From Gracilimonas sp965227215 (lineage in GTDB: Bacteria; Bacteroidota; Rhodothermia; Balneolales; Balneolaceae), in NCBI GenBank assembly GCA_965227215.1, contig OZ245729.1, forward strand, positions 62,001 to 126,000: a DNA stretch of 64,000 bases. The letters are read 5' to 3'. The notes beneath the pieces are model-generated. The model searched no databases. It had not been told where the DNA came from and saw only the letters and a program-made list of their open reading frames with translations. The translations under genes and the position numbers were made by a program. This document shows positions 50,004 to 59,332 of this stretch, in pieces. Positions within the stretch are counted from its first letter, which is position 1, and each line of letters starts with the position of its first letter.

Positions 50004-50609
50004 TTATTGGCTATTAAAATCTTCGCTTTTGATAAATCGATAAGTTATAAAAAGAATTCCCACTGATAGTAATATTTCTGAAATCCATATTAATTCCGGA
50101 GTGGTTCGGTTAAATACGAGCCAATATGCGAGATATGAAAACCCGATGCTGCTGAGACCTATGATATAGTATCTCCTTCTTCGCTTGCGGGCCTGATTTA
50201 TGGTAAAAACAAGCACCGTTACGGCCAGTGCCCCTCCCTGGTAAATGGCGTTTATGAGGTCTTTTATGACAATAGAATCGATGATAAGCGGGAAAAAAAG
50301 AAAACTTACAAAAGGTAATGCAGTCAGGTATAACGGAAATCGGGCAAATATAGGTTTTGATTCCCGAATGAGTACCAATAGCCCGCTTATATAAAATGTA
50401 ACAGCTACTAGTTTCCCCCATTGAAAGAGGTTAATTGACGGTTCCATACGGAAGAGATCAAGCACATACGGAATGGAAATAAATAAAGCAGCGAGACTAA
50501 AGTAGAGATCCAGCATGGTTCTACGCTGGATAAATCGCTTTAACAACAGGAAGCAAACCGTTCCGAATGAAAGTGATACAACTAAATCAATCCATTTAGC
50601 CGGTTCCAT
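50004..50609 (-). CDS. Multi-pass membrane protein of unknown function
   Basis: A 201-residue hydrophobic protein with about seven predicted transmembrane segments (for example WIDLVVSLSFGTVCFLLL, LYFSLAALFISIPYVLDLF, LVAVTFYISGLLVLI, LYLTALPFVSFLFFPLII, ALAVTVLVFTI, YYIIGLSSIGFSYLAYWLVF, EILLSVGILFITYRFI) and a basic loop RKRRRRYY. I do not recognise a family. Its ATG overlaps the stop of the helical protein gene upstream by one base, and the peroxiredoxin gene follows, so these small genes and nuoI appear to form a single transcript. Confidence 0.75.
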   Translation of the reverse strand: MEPAKWIDLVVSLSFGTVCFLLLKRFIQRRTMLDLYFSLAALFISIPYVLDLFRMEPSINLFQWGKLVAVTFYISGLLVLIRESKPIFARFPLYLTALPFVSFLFFPLIIDSIVIKDLINAIYQGGALAVTVLVFTINQARKRRRRYYIIGLSSIGFSYLAYWLVFNRTTPELIWISEILLSVGILFITYRFIKSEDFNSQ

Positions 50610-51139
50610 CAGCTTTCCGGATTTCTGCTTTCCAGCTCCCGTTGCATCTGCTTGCTGCTTTGATAGGTAAGTACAAGATCAGCTATTTCCTTCAGTGTAG
50701 CTCGTTCTTTACGTACCATTTGACTGGTAAATTCATAGAGAGATATCGTTTGCCTTCCTTTGGTAATCTCTCTCTCCCAATCAATTAGATTGATGTTCTT
50801 AATGAGATTTAAGATGGCAACACGGTGTTTTGAAATTTTGTAGAGGAGCTTCTGAATGTCTTTAGCCAGCTCTTCGTCTTTCTCAAAAGTTTCTTCCGGA
50901 TCGGTATACGCATTCAGGTTGATGGGCCTCACACTTTTAAATGCATCCTCAATCACTTCGCGGTAATAATTTTGTTGAGCGTGGTCCAGAAACATAAGGA
51001 TCTCAGCAATGGATCGCTTTCCGGGCGGGGTTTCATCGTAAGGAACAGAATCGATAACATATTTGAGGGCTTCCGCCTCATGTTCAAGGTAAGCTACATC
51101 ATCAATAAGGGAATCAATCTGGCTTTGTTTAATATCCAT
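50609..51139 (-). CDS. All-helical cytoplasmic protein (DinB-like)
   Basis: A 176-residue protein when started at the ATG at 51139; an upstream in-frame start at 51208 would overlap the end of nuoI by 56 bases and adds a segment with no similarity to the rest. The sequence is almost all helix: QSQIDSLIDDVAYLEHEAEALKYVIDSVP, SIAEILMFLDHAQQNYYREVIEDAFK, DEELAKDIQKLLYKISKHRVAILNLIKNI and LYEFTSQMVRKERATLKEIADLVLTYQSS. A four-helix bundle with spaced His residues suggests a DinB/YfiT-like fold, but metal ligands are not clearly conserved. Function unknown. Confidence 0.7.
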   Translation of the reverse strand: MDIKQSQIDSLIDDVAYLEHEAEALKYVIDSVPYDETPPGKRSIAEILMFLDHAQQNYYREVIEDAFKSVRPINLNAYTDPEETFEKDEELAKDIQKLLYKISKHRVAILNLIKNINLIDWEREITKGRQTISLYEFTSQMVRKERATLKEIADLVLTYQSSKQMQRELESRNPES

Positions 51140-51152
51140 CTTGTAAGAGTAA

Positions 51153-51842
51153 TTAGGTATTCCAGCTGGAAGATGCCGGGGTTGAATCATTTTCTTCTTG
51201 CTGCTCAATCATATCAACCAAAGACAAACCGGTATTCCAGTCTTTGTCTCTATCTCTTACGGAGTGAATGTTATTCTCTTCCTGGAAGTCCCAGAAAGAA
51301 CCGAATTGACGATTTCTATACTTCTTAAGATACTCAAGTCGATCGGCTACATCTTCTTTTGGTACCAATAAACGCTCTTTATCGTAAATGGCGTCTTCTC
51401 TTGATTCAAATACAATATCATAATCCTTACTCATTACAATGGCTTCTTCAGGACAAACCTCTTCGCAATATCCACAATAAATACACCGGAGCATATTGAT
51501 TTCAAAAAAGTCAGGATAACGCTCCTTCTCATCCTCGGTCTCCTTGGCCTGCATGCTAATGGCAAGCGGTGGACAAGCACGAGCACACAGTCCACAAGCT
51601 ACGCATCGTTCTTTGTTATGGTCTTCAACCAAAACCGGACGACCACGGAAAATAGCAGGTGGATCCCACTTTTCTTCCGGGTAATTTAGCGTGAATGTGG
51701 GCTGAAACATTTGTTTGAGGGTATACCACAAACCTTTAAATATCTCAGGCAGGTACAGTTTCTCAAGAAAATTAAGCTTCCGCTCATTCTTATAATTATC
51801 GCTTAGTGCGTTTACTGTAGGTTTTTCGAGATTCTTAGCCAT
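51153..51842 (-). CDS. nuoI: NADH-quinone oxidoreductase subunit I
   Basis: NuoI carries two [4Fe-4S] clusters in the peripheral arm of respiratory complex I. This 229-residue protein has an N-terminal amphipathic region (LPEIFKGLWYTLKQMFQPTFTLNYPEE in pieces), then the two ferredoxin motifs ERCVACGLCARACPP and LRCIYCGYCEEVCPEEAI, each CxxCxxCxxxCP. PAIFRGRPVLVEDHNKE before the first cluster is typical of NuoI rather than other ferredoxins. No other nuo gene is nearby, so it is a stand-alone nuoI or a second copy. It has the best-matched promoter in the window. Confidence 0.9.
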   Translation of the reverse strand: MAKNLEKPTVNALSDNYKNERKLNFLEKLYLPEIFKGLWYTLKQMFQPTFTLNYPEEKWDPPAIFRGRPVLVEDHNKERCVACGLCARACPPLAISMQAKETEDEKERYPDFFEINMLRCIYCGYCEEVCPEEAIVMSKDYDIVFESREDAIYDKERLLVPKEDVADRLEYLKKYRNRQFGSFWDFQEENNIHSVRDRDKDWNTGLSLVDMIEQQEENDSTPASSSWNT

Positions 51843-51877
51843 TCAATTCGAATCGTTTTCGTGTCTGTATTAGCACT

Positions 51878-51909
51878 CAAAAATAAACCATTGTTGGGTT
51901 AGCATCAAA
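51878..51909 (-). promoter_or_regulatory. Full Bacteroidota-type promoter upstream of nuoI
   Basis: On the minus strand, TTTG (51906-51909), a 20-base spacer and TATTTTTG (51878-51885) match the -33 TTTG and -7 TAnnTTTG elements exactly at the preferred spacing. Transcription would begin near 51872, about 30 bases before the nuoI ATG. Confidence 0.65.
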
Positions 51910-51931
51910 GTTATTTATGAGCTTTTCTATA

Positions 51932-53242
51932 TTATTTTTGGCGGAAAACCATGGTAATCGGTACACCCAGGAAACCAAACCGTTCCCGGATTTTATTTTC
52001 AATAAACTTACGGTAGTTCGGTGGCAATTCGTGTGGGCTGTTCATGAAAAATTTGAACACCGGCGGATTACTTTTAACCTGTGTTGCGTAAGTTATCTTA
52101 AGCTGCTGTCCCCTTTTCATAGGCAAGGGCTTCTCTCCTAACATCTGCTCCAGGAAGTCATTAAAGTCTGGGGTTGAAATTTCTTTTTTACGCTCTGCAA
52201 TTACTTCATTGGCAACGTCCAGAACACGGTGAATTCGGGTTTTGTTCAGGGCTGAAATCGTTACGATCGGGACGTAATAGAGCTGAGGAACCGTGGTATA
52301 AATATAATCCTCGAAATCACGAACGGTGTTGGTGTCTTTTTCGGGAACCAAATCCCATTTGTTAAGAACTATAACGAGCCCTTTATTAAACTTCTCGGCT
52401 TCCCGTATTACCCGTTTATCCTGTGCATCAAACCCCTGCATGGCATCAACGATCAAAATGGCAATATCGCACTCGCGTATAGCCCGGTCGGTACGCAAGG
52501 TGCTGTAGAACTCGATATTCTCTTTTACTTTGGTGCGTTTGCGCAATCCTGCGGTATCTACAAGCAGGTATTCTTTTCCGTCGTACTGCAGGTTACTGTT
52601 GATGGCATCGCGGGTAGTACCGGCAATGTCGGTAACGATTGCTCTTTCATCATTTAACAATGCATTAAACAAGCTGCTTTTCCCTACATTCGGGCGGCCG
52701 ATAAAAGCGAGCTTTGGAGTATCATTATCCTCTTCCGGCTCTTCTTCTTCCGGCAATAATTCCACTACGCGATCCAGTAAATTACCGGTTCCGGTTCCAT
52801 TGATAGAGCTCACAGGAAACAGTTCGTCAAAACCAAGCTCATAGAATTCGGTGGAATTCATGCGTCGTTCTTCATTGTCCGCTTTGTTACTGACCAGAAT
52901 AACAGGCTTATCCTGCTGGCGCAAAAGATTAGCTACAGACTTATCGAGCGTATTGATTCCATCCTTCACATCTACCACGAACAAAATCACGTCCGACTCT
53001 TCAAGTGCAATGTGCACCTGTTCGCGGATTCCCACAACCATGACATTCATTTCGTCAGGCAGGTATCCTCCGGTATCGATAACGGTGAAATCACGGCCGT
53101 TCCAGAACGATTCTCCGTAGTGGCGATCTCGGGTTACACCGTACTCATCATGAACAATTGCCTTTCGGGTTCCGATGAGTCTGTTAAATAATGTGGATTT
53201 ACCGACGTTGGGGCGTCCTACAATGGAAACTACTGGGAGCAT
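51932..53242 (-). CDS. der: Ribosome biogenesis GTPase Der (EngA)
   Basis: Der is a double-GTPase needed for 50S ribosome assembly. From the ATG at 53242 (436 residues, family length) it has two complete G domains: SIVGRPNVGKSTLFNRLIG, DTGGY, NKAD in the first; FIGRPNVGKSSLFNALL, DTAGLRKRTKV, NKWD in the second. A C-terminal KH-like domain ends NPPVFKFFMNSPHELPPNYRKFIENKIRERFGFLG (in pieces) with the usual RFGFxGxP. A further in-frame ATG at 53275 would add 11 residues absent from the family. An acidic stretch EEEEPEEDNDTP joins the two G domains. Confidence 0.97.
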   Translation of the reverse strand: MLPVVSIVGRPNVGKSTLFNRLIGTRKAIVHDEYGVTRDRHYGESFWNGRDFTVIDTGGYLPDEMNVMVVGIREQVHIALEESDVILFVVDVKDGINTLDKSVANLLRQQDKPVILVSNKADNEERRMNSTEFYELGFDELFPVSSINGTGTGNLLDRVVELLPEEEEPEEDNDTPKLAFIGRPNVGKSSLFNALLNDERAIVTDIAGTTRDAINSNLQYDGKEYLLVDTAGLRKRTKVKENIEFYSTLRTDRAIRECDIAILIVDAMQGFDAQDKRVIREAEKFNKGLVIVLNKWDLVPEKDTNTVRDFEDYIYTTVPQLYYVPIVTISALNKTRIHRVLDVANEVIAERKKEISTPDFNDFLEQMLGEKPLPMKRGQQLKITYATQVKSNPPVFKFFMNSPHELPPNYRKFIENKIRERFGFLGVPITMVFRQK

Positions 53243-53308
53243 TTTAAGTCTTAGATTCTTAGATTGAACAAGCAATAAAGGTACGCATTATTCAGCACTA
53301 TATTAACT

Positions 53309-53554
53309 ATGCTTCAAAGCTTTTATGACAATCTCGGGTTCTTTGGCGCACTCATTACTGCGTTTTCATTATTCATCTTTTTTATTTTTTGGATAGCGGG
53401 TATCGCAGGGATATCTCTTCCCTATGATGGAGGCCAAAAGAAAGGTAAAGACTGGCAAATTATATTAGCCGTTTTATTCCCCCCTTACCCGGTTATCTGG
53501 CTAATCGTGGATATGTACATGCAACGTAAATATATGCGTGAAGAAGAAAGCTGA
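53309..53554 (+). CDS. Small two-helix membrane protein
   Basis: An 81-residue protein with two hydrophobic helices (about 12-36, GALITAFSLFIFFIFWIAGIAG, and about 50-68, IILAVLFPPYPVIWLIVDMY) joined by a short polar turn, and a charged tail RKYMREEES. The divergent position from der and a 12-base convergent gap to the large protease gene are the only context. The LFPPYPVIWLI segment recalls small two-helix inner-membrane proteins of the Pmp3/YqaE size, but the match is not strong. I leave the function open. Confidence 0.65.
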   Translation: MLQSFYDNLGFFGALITAFSLFIFFIFWIAGIAGISLPYDGGQKKGKDWQIILAVLFPPYPVIWLIVDMYMQRKYMREEES

Positions 53555-53566
53555 GCCGCGCTCGGA

Positions 53567-56497
53567 TTAAAAAGGCACAACCGCTTGTATTCTATAGTAA
53601 ATATCCGTTTTAGTATCGGTGAATAATTGTTGAGCCGGCTGAGCGATCCCAAACGCATGTGAAATAGATAAGCCGGCTATTGAAATTTCGTTTTTCAGTT
53701 CTGCCCCTGCTCCCCACCTTTGAATAGTTCCGGTTTCACCTGATTCGGATTGAGCGTCCCAAACCACCCCGGCGTCAGAGAAAAGGGAAAGACTCACTCC
53801 GCCCAGGCGGATGAAACCCAATATCTGCGTTTGTAATGATGGTATGAAAGGAATTCGGTATTCAACACTTCCAAAAGCTACCTGCTTGCCGGTTACAAAT
53901 GCTCGATATCCTCTGATGCGTTCGTTCTCGCCAAAAAACTGTAGTGGGATATCATTGGGCAGGCTGATATCGACATTGTCGTACCGGGAAAAGCCGATAT
54001 AGTTTTGAGGTAAATTATTTCCCCATTGAGATTGGAATCTCCCTTCCATAAAAATTCTATTTAATCCAAGAAAAGGCTGAATGGTATAGGAGTGAATGTC
54101 AGTAGTCAGTGTCCGGGTATCTGAACCAAGAATTTTCTCTGAAGCTTTGACGCTCAATCGCACTCCGGTTCCATCCAGCGGATGATAGCTATTGTGTTTC
54201 CAGGGGCGCTGCTTCTTGATTTGCCAGCTGAGCTTGAGATCTGTGACCGTTGCATTTTGCGGAGCTTCCAGATTTGGATTTGATGTGAACCTGTTCTCAC
54301 CCATTGGGTCTGTTGAATAATGCCGGAGCTTTACCGACCAGCTGCTGCTTTGATAAGAAGAAGAAAAAATATCCAACGGCCAATTAATGGTAATATCTCC
54401 ACCGGTATACTCCTCAAAAAGAAATTCTTCCCCATAATATTGTCCATTCTCCGGTATTCGATATACAGAAAAGGTCAGAGTTGGATAAAGTTGATTATTA
54501 ATGTAGGAAAGTGCCCCATAAGATTTATTCATCGGATCGGGTACTGAAAGCCAGCCTCCACCTGAGATGGTGTGTTTGGCCAGAGGTTCCGTCCAGTTAG
54601 AGGTAGCAAATAACCCCCAATCGTTTTTATTGGAATAGTATGGAAAGCCAAAAGAGATAACGTGAGTCAGGTTTTGGAACGCGTTGTATGAATAACGGTC
54701 TGAAATTAACTCCGAATTTGAGTCAATAGTTGATGGAATGTCATTCGCTGGGGATTGATGCCTCCAGCTGGCATAAGTTTCCGGTAAATTCAACTCCGGC
54801 TGGTATACTTCTCTGGCTGCGGAAACAAAATACAACTTGTCTTGTTTTCGGGATTCTGATGCCCCTATAAGCAGATGTTCTTCACCGGTTGAGTCGAAGT
54901 CGGAAACCCAGCCAAAGATTTCCCCGCCGGTAAACAGGTTGGTGAACCGGGATTCTACTCCGGATTCAAAATCATAAATGAATACATTGGGAACTTCATC
55001 TCTCAACGAGATATACGATATTTTACTTCCGTCAGGACTAAGTATAGCTTTTCGGTTATCAACCTGCCCCTGGTCTATTGATCTTTCAGAACCGGTTTTG
55101 GGATTAATGAGAACTAAGTGGCGATCTCCGTTTTCCTCAAACTTGTGAACCAGCCAGGCTTTTTCATGCTCAATCCAAAGTGGCCATAACAGCTGAATAT
55201 CTCCTGAATAATTTGTAATCCTCTCCTCTTTGCGGTCCTCCGGATTCATTACAAATAGATTCCCCGTCCCATTTTCATTAACTATATACCCCATTTGATG
55301 TTGGGAAGAACCGGCAACCGGAAATTTGGCTTTTCGGTTTACGGTAAGCTGAATTTCTTCTTCTTTTTCTACATCGTACAAAAACAGATCATTGATAAGA
55401 GATGAGTGCTTCCCTCTTACCTTCCGTGAATAAACAAGACGGTTATTGTCGAGCCAGTTCACATCAGAATTAATGGCTCCCTCTGCAATCAGTGTGTTGT
55501 TACGGGCTGAATCTGTTGAAGTGATATAAAGTCTGCGAACCGGTCGCGACATAGACGTAAGCGACAGAACTGCAAGCAGGCTGTCATCAGGACTTACAGC
55601 GGCATCAAAATAAAACTGACCGGGAAAACTGAATTCATCAGCATACAGAGAATCGGTTCGCTCCATTTGAGATGCTACCGTATTGTAGTACACATTAACA
55701 TGCTTGCGCCATTTGTCAAAAAAACTGCTGTAGCCTCCCTCCACTGTTTCATCAAAGGCACTGCCAAAATCATGGTATTCAATCAGACCAAACAATTTTT
55801 TTCTGTGCTGTAAAAGGTTTGCAAGAGAAGTGTCCCCATATTGCTCAGTAAAATAGCGCAATTGAGAATTTCCCAATGCATAGCGTAAGCGCCCATCCTC
55901 AAGGGATTGCCCTGAGCTGTAGCTCAGGTCATCATCAAAAATTGCTTTTCTCAGCCATCGGTCACCACGTTGAGAGTCCCACTCTTCCGTTTCATACTGT
56001 GCTAACCCTTCCGTCCAAAAGCTGGGTAGCGGATTGGCGAAAGTATATTGAAGCAAACCCAAAGGCGATTTAACCGCCTCAAAATGAAAAATATGAGCTA
56101 ATTCATGAGCTATTACTTTACGAAGCCATTTTTCCTGCCCTGTCCAGATTTCGCTGTAATCGTTCAGGTTTACCCAAATATTGGTATAAGGCCGGCTGAA
56201 CGGAACCGCAAAGCCGTTGTTTACTTCATCCTCATCAGAAAGGTAAATGCGTATTTTTTGATCGAAGGTAACTTCCAGATTTTTGAAAAGGGCGTTATAG
56301 GTTTTTTCTGCAATTGCAGCTGCCTTGGCTTCAATCCCGGAAATTCTCTCCGGATACATAATGAAGAAATGGTCGGTCTCAGCTACCTGCCAATTTAATT
56401 CGGGGTGATTTCGACCACTGGTTGCATTAAATCCTTGTGCAAACAGCAGTTTTACTGATAATGAAATAGCGATGAATAGAAAGTATTTCTTGAACAA
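53567..56497 (-). CDS. Secreted metalloprotease-propeller-barrel protein
   Basis: A 976-residue secreted protein with three parts. After a signal peptide (about 1-20, ending LLFAQ), a peptidase-MA-type domain (about 25-290) carries the zinc motif VIAHELAHIFHFE and the downstream Glu in FWTEGLAQYETEE. A TolB/PD40-type propeller (about 300-580) contains DAAVSPDDSLLAVLSL, SDVNWLDNNRLVYSRK and KAILSPDGSKISYISL. A C-terminal barrel (about 610-976) has GGGWLSVPDPMNKSYGALSY and FGSVEYRIPFIPSLQTQILGFIRLGG, ending YYRIQAVVPF with the terminal Phe of outer-membrane proteins. It should be an outer-membrane-anchored, surface or periplasmic protease. The helicase gene lies upstream with a 47-base gap. Confidence 0.88.
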   Translation of the reverse strand: MFKKYFLFIAISLSVKLLFAQGFNATSGRNHPELNWQVAETDHFFIMYPERISGIEAKAAAIAEKTYNALFKNLEVTFDQKIRIYLSDEDEVNNGFAVPFSRPYTNIWVNLNDYSEIWTGQEKWLRKVIAHELAHIFHFEAVKSPLGLLQYTFANPLPSFWTEGLAQYETEEWDSQRGDRWLRKAIFDDDLSYSSGQSLEDGRLRYALGNSQLRYFTEQYGDTSLANLLQHRKKLFGLIEYHDFGSAFDETVEGGYSSFFDKWRKHVNVYYNTVASQMERTDSLYADEFSFPGQFYFDAAVSPDDSLLAVLSLTSMSRPVRRLYITSTDSARNNTLIAEGAINSDVNWLDNNRLVYSRKVRGKHSSLINDLFLYDVEKEEEIQLTVNRKAKFPVAGSSQHQMGYIVNENGTGNLFVMNPEDRKEERITNYSGDIQLLWPLWIEHEKAWLVHKFEENGDRHLVLINPKTGSERSIDQGQVDNRKAILSPDGSKISYISLRDEVPNVFIYDFESGVESRFTNLFTGGEIFGWVSDFDSTGEEHLLIGASESRKQDKLYFVSAAREVYQPELNLPETYASWRHQSPANDIPSTIDSNSELISDRYSYNAFQNLTHVISFGFPYYSNKNDWGLFATSNWTEPLAKHTISGGGWLSVPDPMNKSYGALSYINNQLYPTLTFSVYRIPENGQYYGEEFLFEEYTGGDITINWPLDIFSSSYQSSSWSVKLRHYSTDPMGENRFTSNPNLEAPQNATVTDLKLSWQIKKQRPWKHNSYHPLDGTGVRLSVKASEKILGSDTRTLTTDIHSYTIQPFLGLNRIFMEGRFQSQWGNNLPQNYIGFSRYDNVDISLPNDIPLQFFGENERIRGYRAFVTGKQVAFGSVEYRIPFIPSLQTQILGFIRLGGVSLSLFSDAGVVWDAQSESGETGTIQRWGAGAELKNEISIAGLSISHAFGIAQPAQQLFTDTKTDIYYRIQAVVPF

Positions 56498-56544
56498 CGA
56501 TCGTTGATTGGGTTCCGGTTCTAATTCAGGGAGAAGTAATGAAA

Positions 56545-58566
56545 TTAGTCGGTCAATTGCTGTTGGTTTCCTTCTTCAATCTGTTGTTGCTGCTCCTCTT
56601 CTATGAGTTTCCATTCCTCAACCAGTTCGTCATTCATTTCTTTTAGAAAGCGGGACGGTTGTGTGAAATAATCGCCATATGCAGATTGGGCCAGCACCGG
56701 ATAACTGAAATAAAGCATATCCTTTGCGCGAGTTGCGGCTACATATAACAAGCGTAATTCCTCGTCCAACTGTTCTTCATCTTCTACAGAATAGGCGGAT
56801 GGAATAATTCCATCCAGACACTGAATGATGAATACGTGCTTCCACTCCAGCCCTTTTGCAGAATGAATGGTGCTTAAAATTAATGGGTTCTCCTCTTTGG
56901 TTTTCTGCTCGGTATCAACCGCAGTTGCAGTTATCGGATCCAACGCCAGTTCTTCCAGCATTTTGGGGAGTGATGTAAAGCTATCTGATACATTAATAAA
57001 CGCTTCTAAGTCTTTAAGGCGCTTTGGGTAGTCATCATATCGATCTTTACAAAAATCACGATAATAGTCCACAATTAGTTCTACTACTTTGGCCACTGAA
57101 TGATCATTTTTCTTCAGCTCAACCAACAGTTTACTGAGTACTTTCAACTGTTTGATATACGATTGACTTGTCGTGTCTGAAAGATCCAATCGATAAGGAT
57201 TCTTGGCAAGGCGAATCCATTCGAACAAGTCCTGAGCAGTTTTTGGGCCTATTCCATCCAGCAGCATCAACACTCTGTTCCAGGCAATGGTATCCATAGG
57301 ATTAACCAACACCCTGATGTGAGCCAGTACATCTTTGATGTGGGCTGCTTCCGTGAACTTTTGTCCGCCGTACTTAACAAATGGAATATTTTTTCGGTTG
57401 AGTTCTACTTCCAAATCAAAGGAATCACGCCCATTACGGAACAGCACAGCCATTTCGTTCAGCTCCATCTCCTGCTCTCTGAGTTGCAACACCGCCTGTG
57501 TGATGAATCGACTCTGATCGTGCTCGCTGGAAGATTGTACCAACGCCGGAAGGTCACCGTCTTTATTCTCTGAATAAAGCTGCTTATCAAATTTGAAGCT
57601 GGCTTGTTTAAGCAGATTGTTGGCTACATTCAGAATTTGTGGTGTTGACCGATAATTTTCCTCCAGCTTGATCAGTTTAGTTCCTTCAAAACGCTCGGGG
57701 AAATCCATGATATTCTGATGATCTGCTCCTCTGAACGAATAGATGCTCTGGGCATCATCCCCTACTGCCATAACATTACCGTGTACACTGGAAAATAGCT
57801 CAGTTAATTCTGCCTGTAATTTGTTGGTGTCCTGGAACTCGTCCACCATCACAAACTGATTTTTGGAAGCTACTTTAACCCGAATATCATCATGCTGTGT
57901 AAGTAATTGCCGCGTTTTTATGAGGAGATCATCAAAGTCCATTACAAAGTTCTTCTCCTTGTACTTCTGGTAAGCCAGCCCTACTTGTTCGATCTTCTCT
58001 TCCTGTTCCAAAAACTGAGGATAGTGTTCCTGCAAAACCACACGCAGATCCAGATGTTTATTGATACATGTACTGATGATATTCAGCAGCGTATTTTTAT
58101 TAGGAAACCTTTTCTTCTTTTTGTTCAGTTTTAGTTCCGTTCGTACAAACTGAATAACCTCCAGTGCATCAGCTGTATCTATAATGGTGAAATTGGAAGG
58201 ATACCCGATAATCTCCGCATGCCTGTGTAGCAGCAGGCTGCAGTAGAAATGAAAAGTACCACCTTGTACCTGCTTGCACCGCTCATCAAGTATATTACTG
58301 GCACGGTTGAGCATCTCTTTGGCCGCTCTTCGGGTAAAAGTGAGAAGCAAAATATGTGACGGATTTATACCGCTTTCTACCAAACGGGCTACCCGGTGAA
58401 CTAACGTCCGGGTTTTTCCCGTGCCTGCACCTGCTACAACTAACGCCGGACCCTTTTCATGAAAAACAGCATCCAGCTGTTGTTTATTCAACAATTCAGC
58501 ATAAGGAATGGAATAGTCTTCCGGACGTTTAAGGGGTTCTTCTTTTTTAAGAACGAATTTTTTCAT
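56545..58566 (-). CDS. UvrD/Rep/PcrA-family ATP-dependent DNA helicase
   Basis: A 673-residue SF1A helicase. Motif Q/I region LNKQQLDAVFHEKGPALVVAGAGTGKTRTLVHRVARL (in pieces) with Walker A GAGTGKT, motif Ia LLLTFTRRAAKEM, motif II VMVDEFQDTNKLQ, motif III AVGDDAQSIYSFRGADHQNI, motif IV EENYRSTPQILNVANNLL, motif V LSTIHSAKGLEWKHVFI and motif VI RLLYVAATRAKDMLYFSY are all present. The length is close to PcrA/Rep, and a Gln/Glu-rich C-terminal tail is present. It is likely a repair or replication-restart helicase. No recB/addAB genes are nearby. Upstream lies the divergent 2H phosphoesterase gene. Confidence 0.93.
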   Translation of the reverse strand: MKKFVLKKEEPLKRPEDYSIPYAELLNKQQLDAVFHEKGPALVVAGAGTGKTRTLVHRVARLVESGINPSHILLLTFTRRAAKEMLNRASNILDERCKQVQGGTFHFYCSLLLHRHAEIIGYPSNFTIIDTADALEVIQFVRTELKLNKKKKRFPNKNTLLNIISTCINKHLDLRVVLQEHYPQFLEQEEKIEQVGLAYQKYKEKNFVMDFDDLLIKTRQLLTQHDDIRVKVASKNQFVMVDEFQDTNKLQAELTELFSSVHGNVMAVGDDAQSIYSFRGADHQNIMDFPERFEGTKLIKLEENYRSTPQILNVANNLLKQASFKFDKQLYSENKDGDLPALVQSSSEHDQSRFITQAVLQLREQEMELNEMAVLFRNGRDSFDLEVELNRKNIPFVKYGGQKFTEAAHIKDVLAHIRVLVNPMDTIAWNRVLMLLDGIGPKTAQDLFEWIRLAKNPYRLDLSDTTSQSYIKQLKVLSKLLVELKKNDHSVAKVVELIVDYYRDFCKDRYDDYPKRLKDLEAFINVSDSFTSLPKMLEELALDPITATAVDTEQKTKEENPLILSTIHSAKGLEWKHVFIIQCLDGIIPSAYSVEDEEQLDEELRLLYVAATRAKDMLYFSYPVLAQSAYGDYFTQPSRFLKEMNDELVEEWKLIEEEQQQQIEEGNQQQLTD

Positions 58567-58660
58567 ACGCCTAAGATAGCAATCTGAAGGTATATGTAAA
58601 AATTATGTATCAGCTATTGACTGCTTTGTAATTTATATGTAAATAATATGTGTAATCAAT

Positions 58661-58667
58661 AAAGGAG
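58661..58667 (+). promoter_or_regulatory. Shine-Dalgarno sequence of the 2H phosphoesterase gene
   Basis: AAAGGAG lies seven bases before the ATG at 58675 and fixes the start. The AT-rich upstream gap, shared with the divergent helicase gene, shows no convincing -33/-7 pair. Confidence 0.75.
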
Positions 58668-58674
58668 AGTCATT

Positions 58675-59256
58675 ATGCGAAAAGAAATACAGTTACCGCT
58701 ATTTACGGAAGATATAAGAGTGAATGAATTTCTGATTCTTATAGAGCCGCCTAAAAACGTGATCGATTATGTTTCCATTTTAAAGAAAGAGCTTAAAGAG
58801 GAGTTTGGTTCGTTTAAATCTGAAAAGTCCAAGGCCCATATTACGGTCAGCAATTTTCTGGTTACTCAAAAAAGGATGGATCATGTACTGTCTAAAATTG
58901 AAAGAAGAATTTCTCTGTTTTCAACATTCGAGATGAGATTGCAGGATTTTAGAACATTTGACTCCGGGAATACCTTTTATATTGGTGTTGAACCATCTCA
59001 TACGTACAATTCTATAATCAATGAGTTTAAAGCCTTAAAGAAGGAAGTGGTGAAGACTGCAAAATTTTACAGTAGTACCACCCCTCATTTAACCATTGCC
59101 AGAAAATTAGATTCAAATGTATTCATCCAAATTCAGCAGAGATACCTTGAGAAACCCTTCCGTTATACATTTGATGTACAAAAACTAACTGTGCTTACGA
59201 GAAGTCAGTCAAATCAAAAATATGAGATCTACTGTCATATAAATCTTCAGAATTAG
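58675..59256 (+). CDS. 2H phosphoesterase (2'-5' RNA ligase-like) family protein
   Basis: A 193-residue protein with the two HxT/S signatures of the 2H phosphoesterase superfamily: KAHITVSNF (first motif, about residue 60) and TPHLTIARK (second motif, about residue 140). The overall order FLILIEPPKNVIDYVSILKKEL, the first motif, DSGNTFYIGVEPS, the second motif, and YTFDVQKLTVLTR matches 2'-5' RNA ligase-like proteins. Members hydrolyse or ligate cyclic phosphate ends of RNA or related nucleotides; the target is unknown. It stands apart by 76 bases from the thymidine kinase gene downstream. Confidence 0.85.
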   Translation: MRKEIQLPLFTEDIRVNEFLILIEPPKNVIDYVSILKKELKEEFGSFKSEKSKAHITVSNFLVTQKRMDHVLSKIERRISLFSTFEMRLQDFRTFDSGNTFYIGVEPSHTYNSIINEFKALKKEVVKTAKFYSSTTPHLTIARKLDSNVFIQIQQRYLEKPFRYTFDVQKLTVLTRSQSNQKYEIYCHINLQN

Positions 59257-59332
59257 TTTTTCCAATTGTCCGAATACCCAAATATATTCCGTCCTCAAAA
59301 TTATAGGGTTCAATTAATAAGTAAAGCACTAG

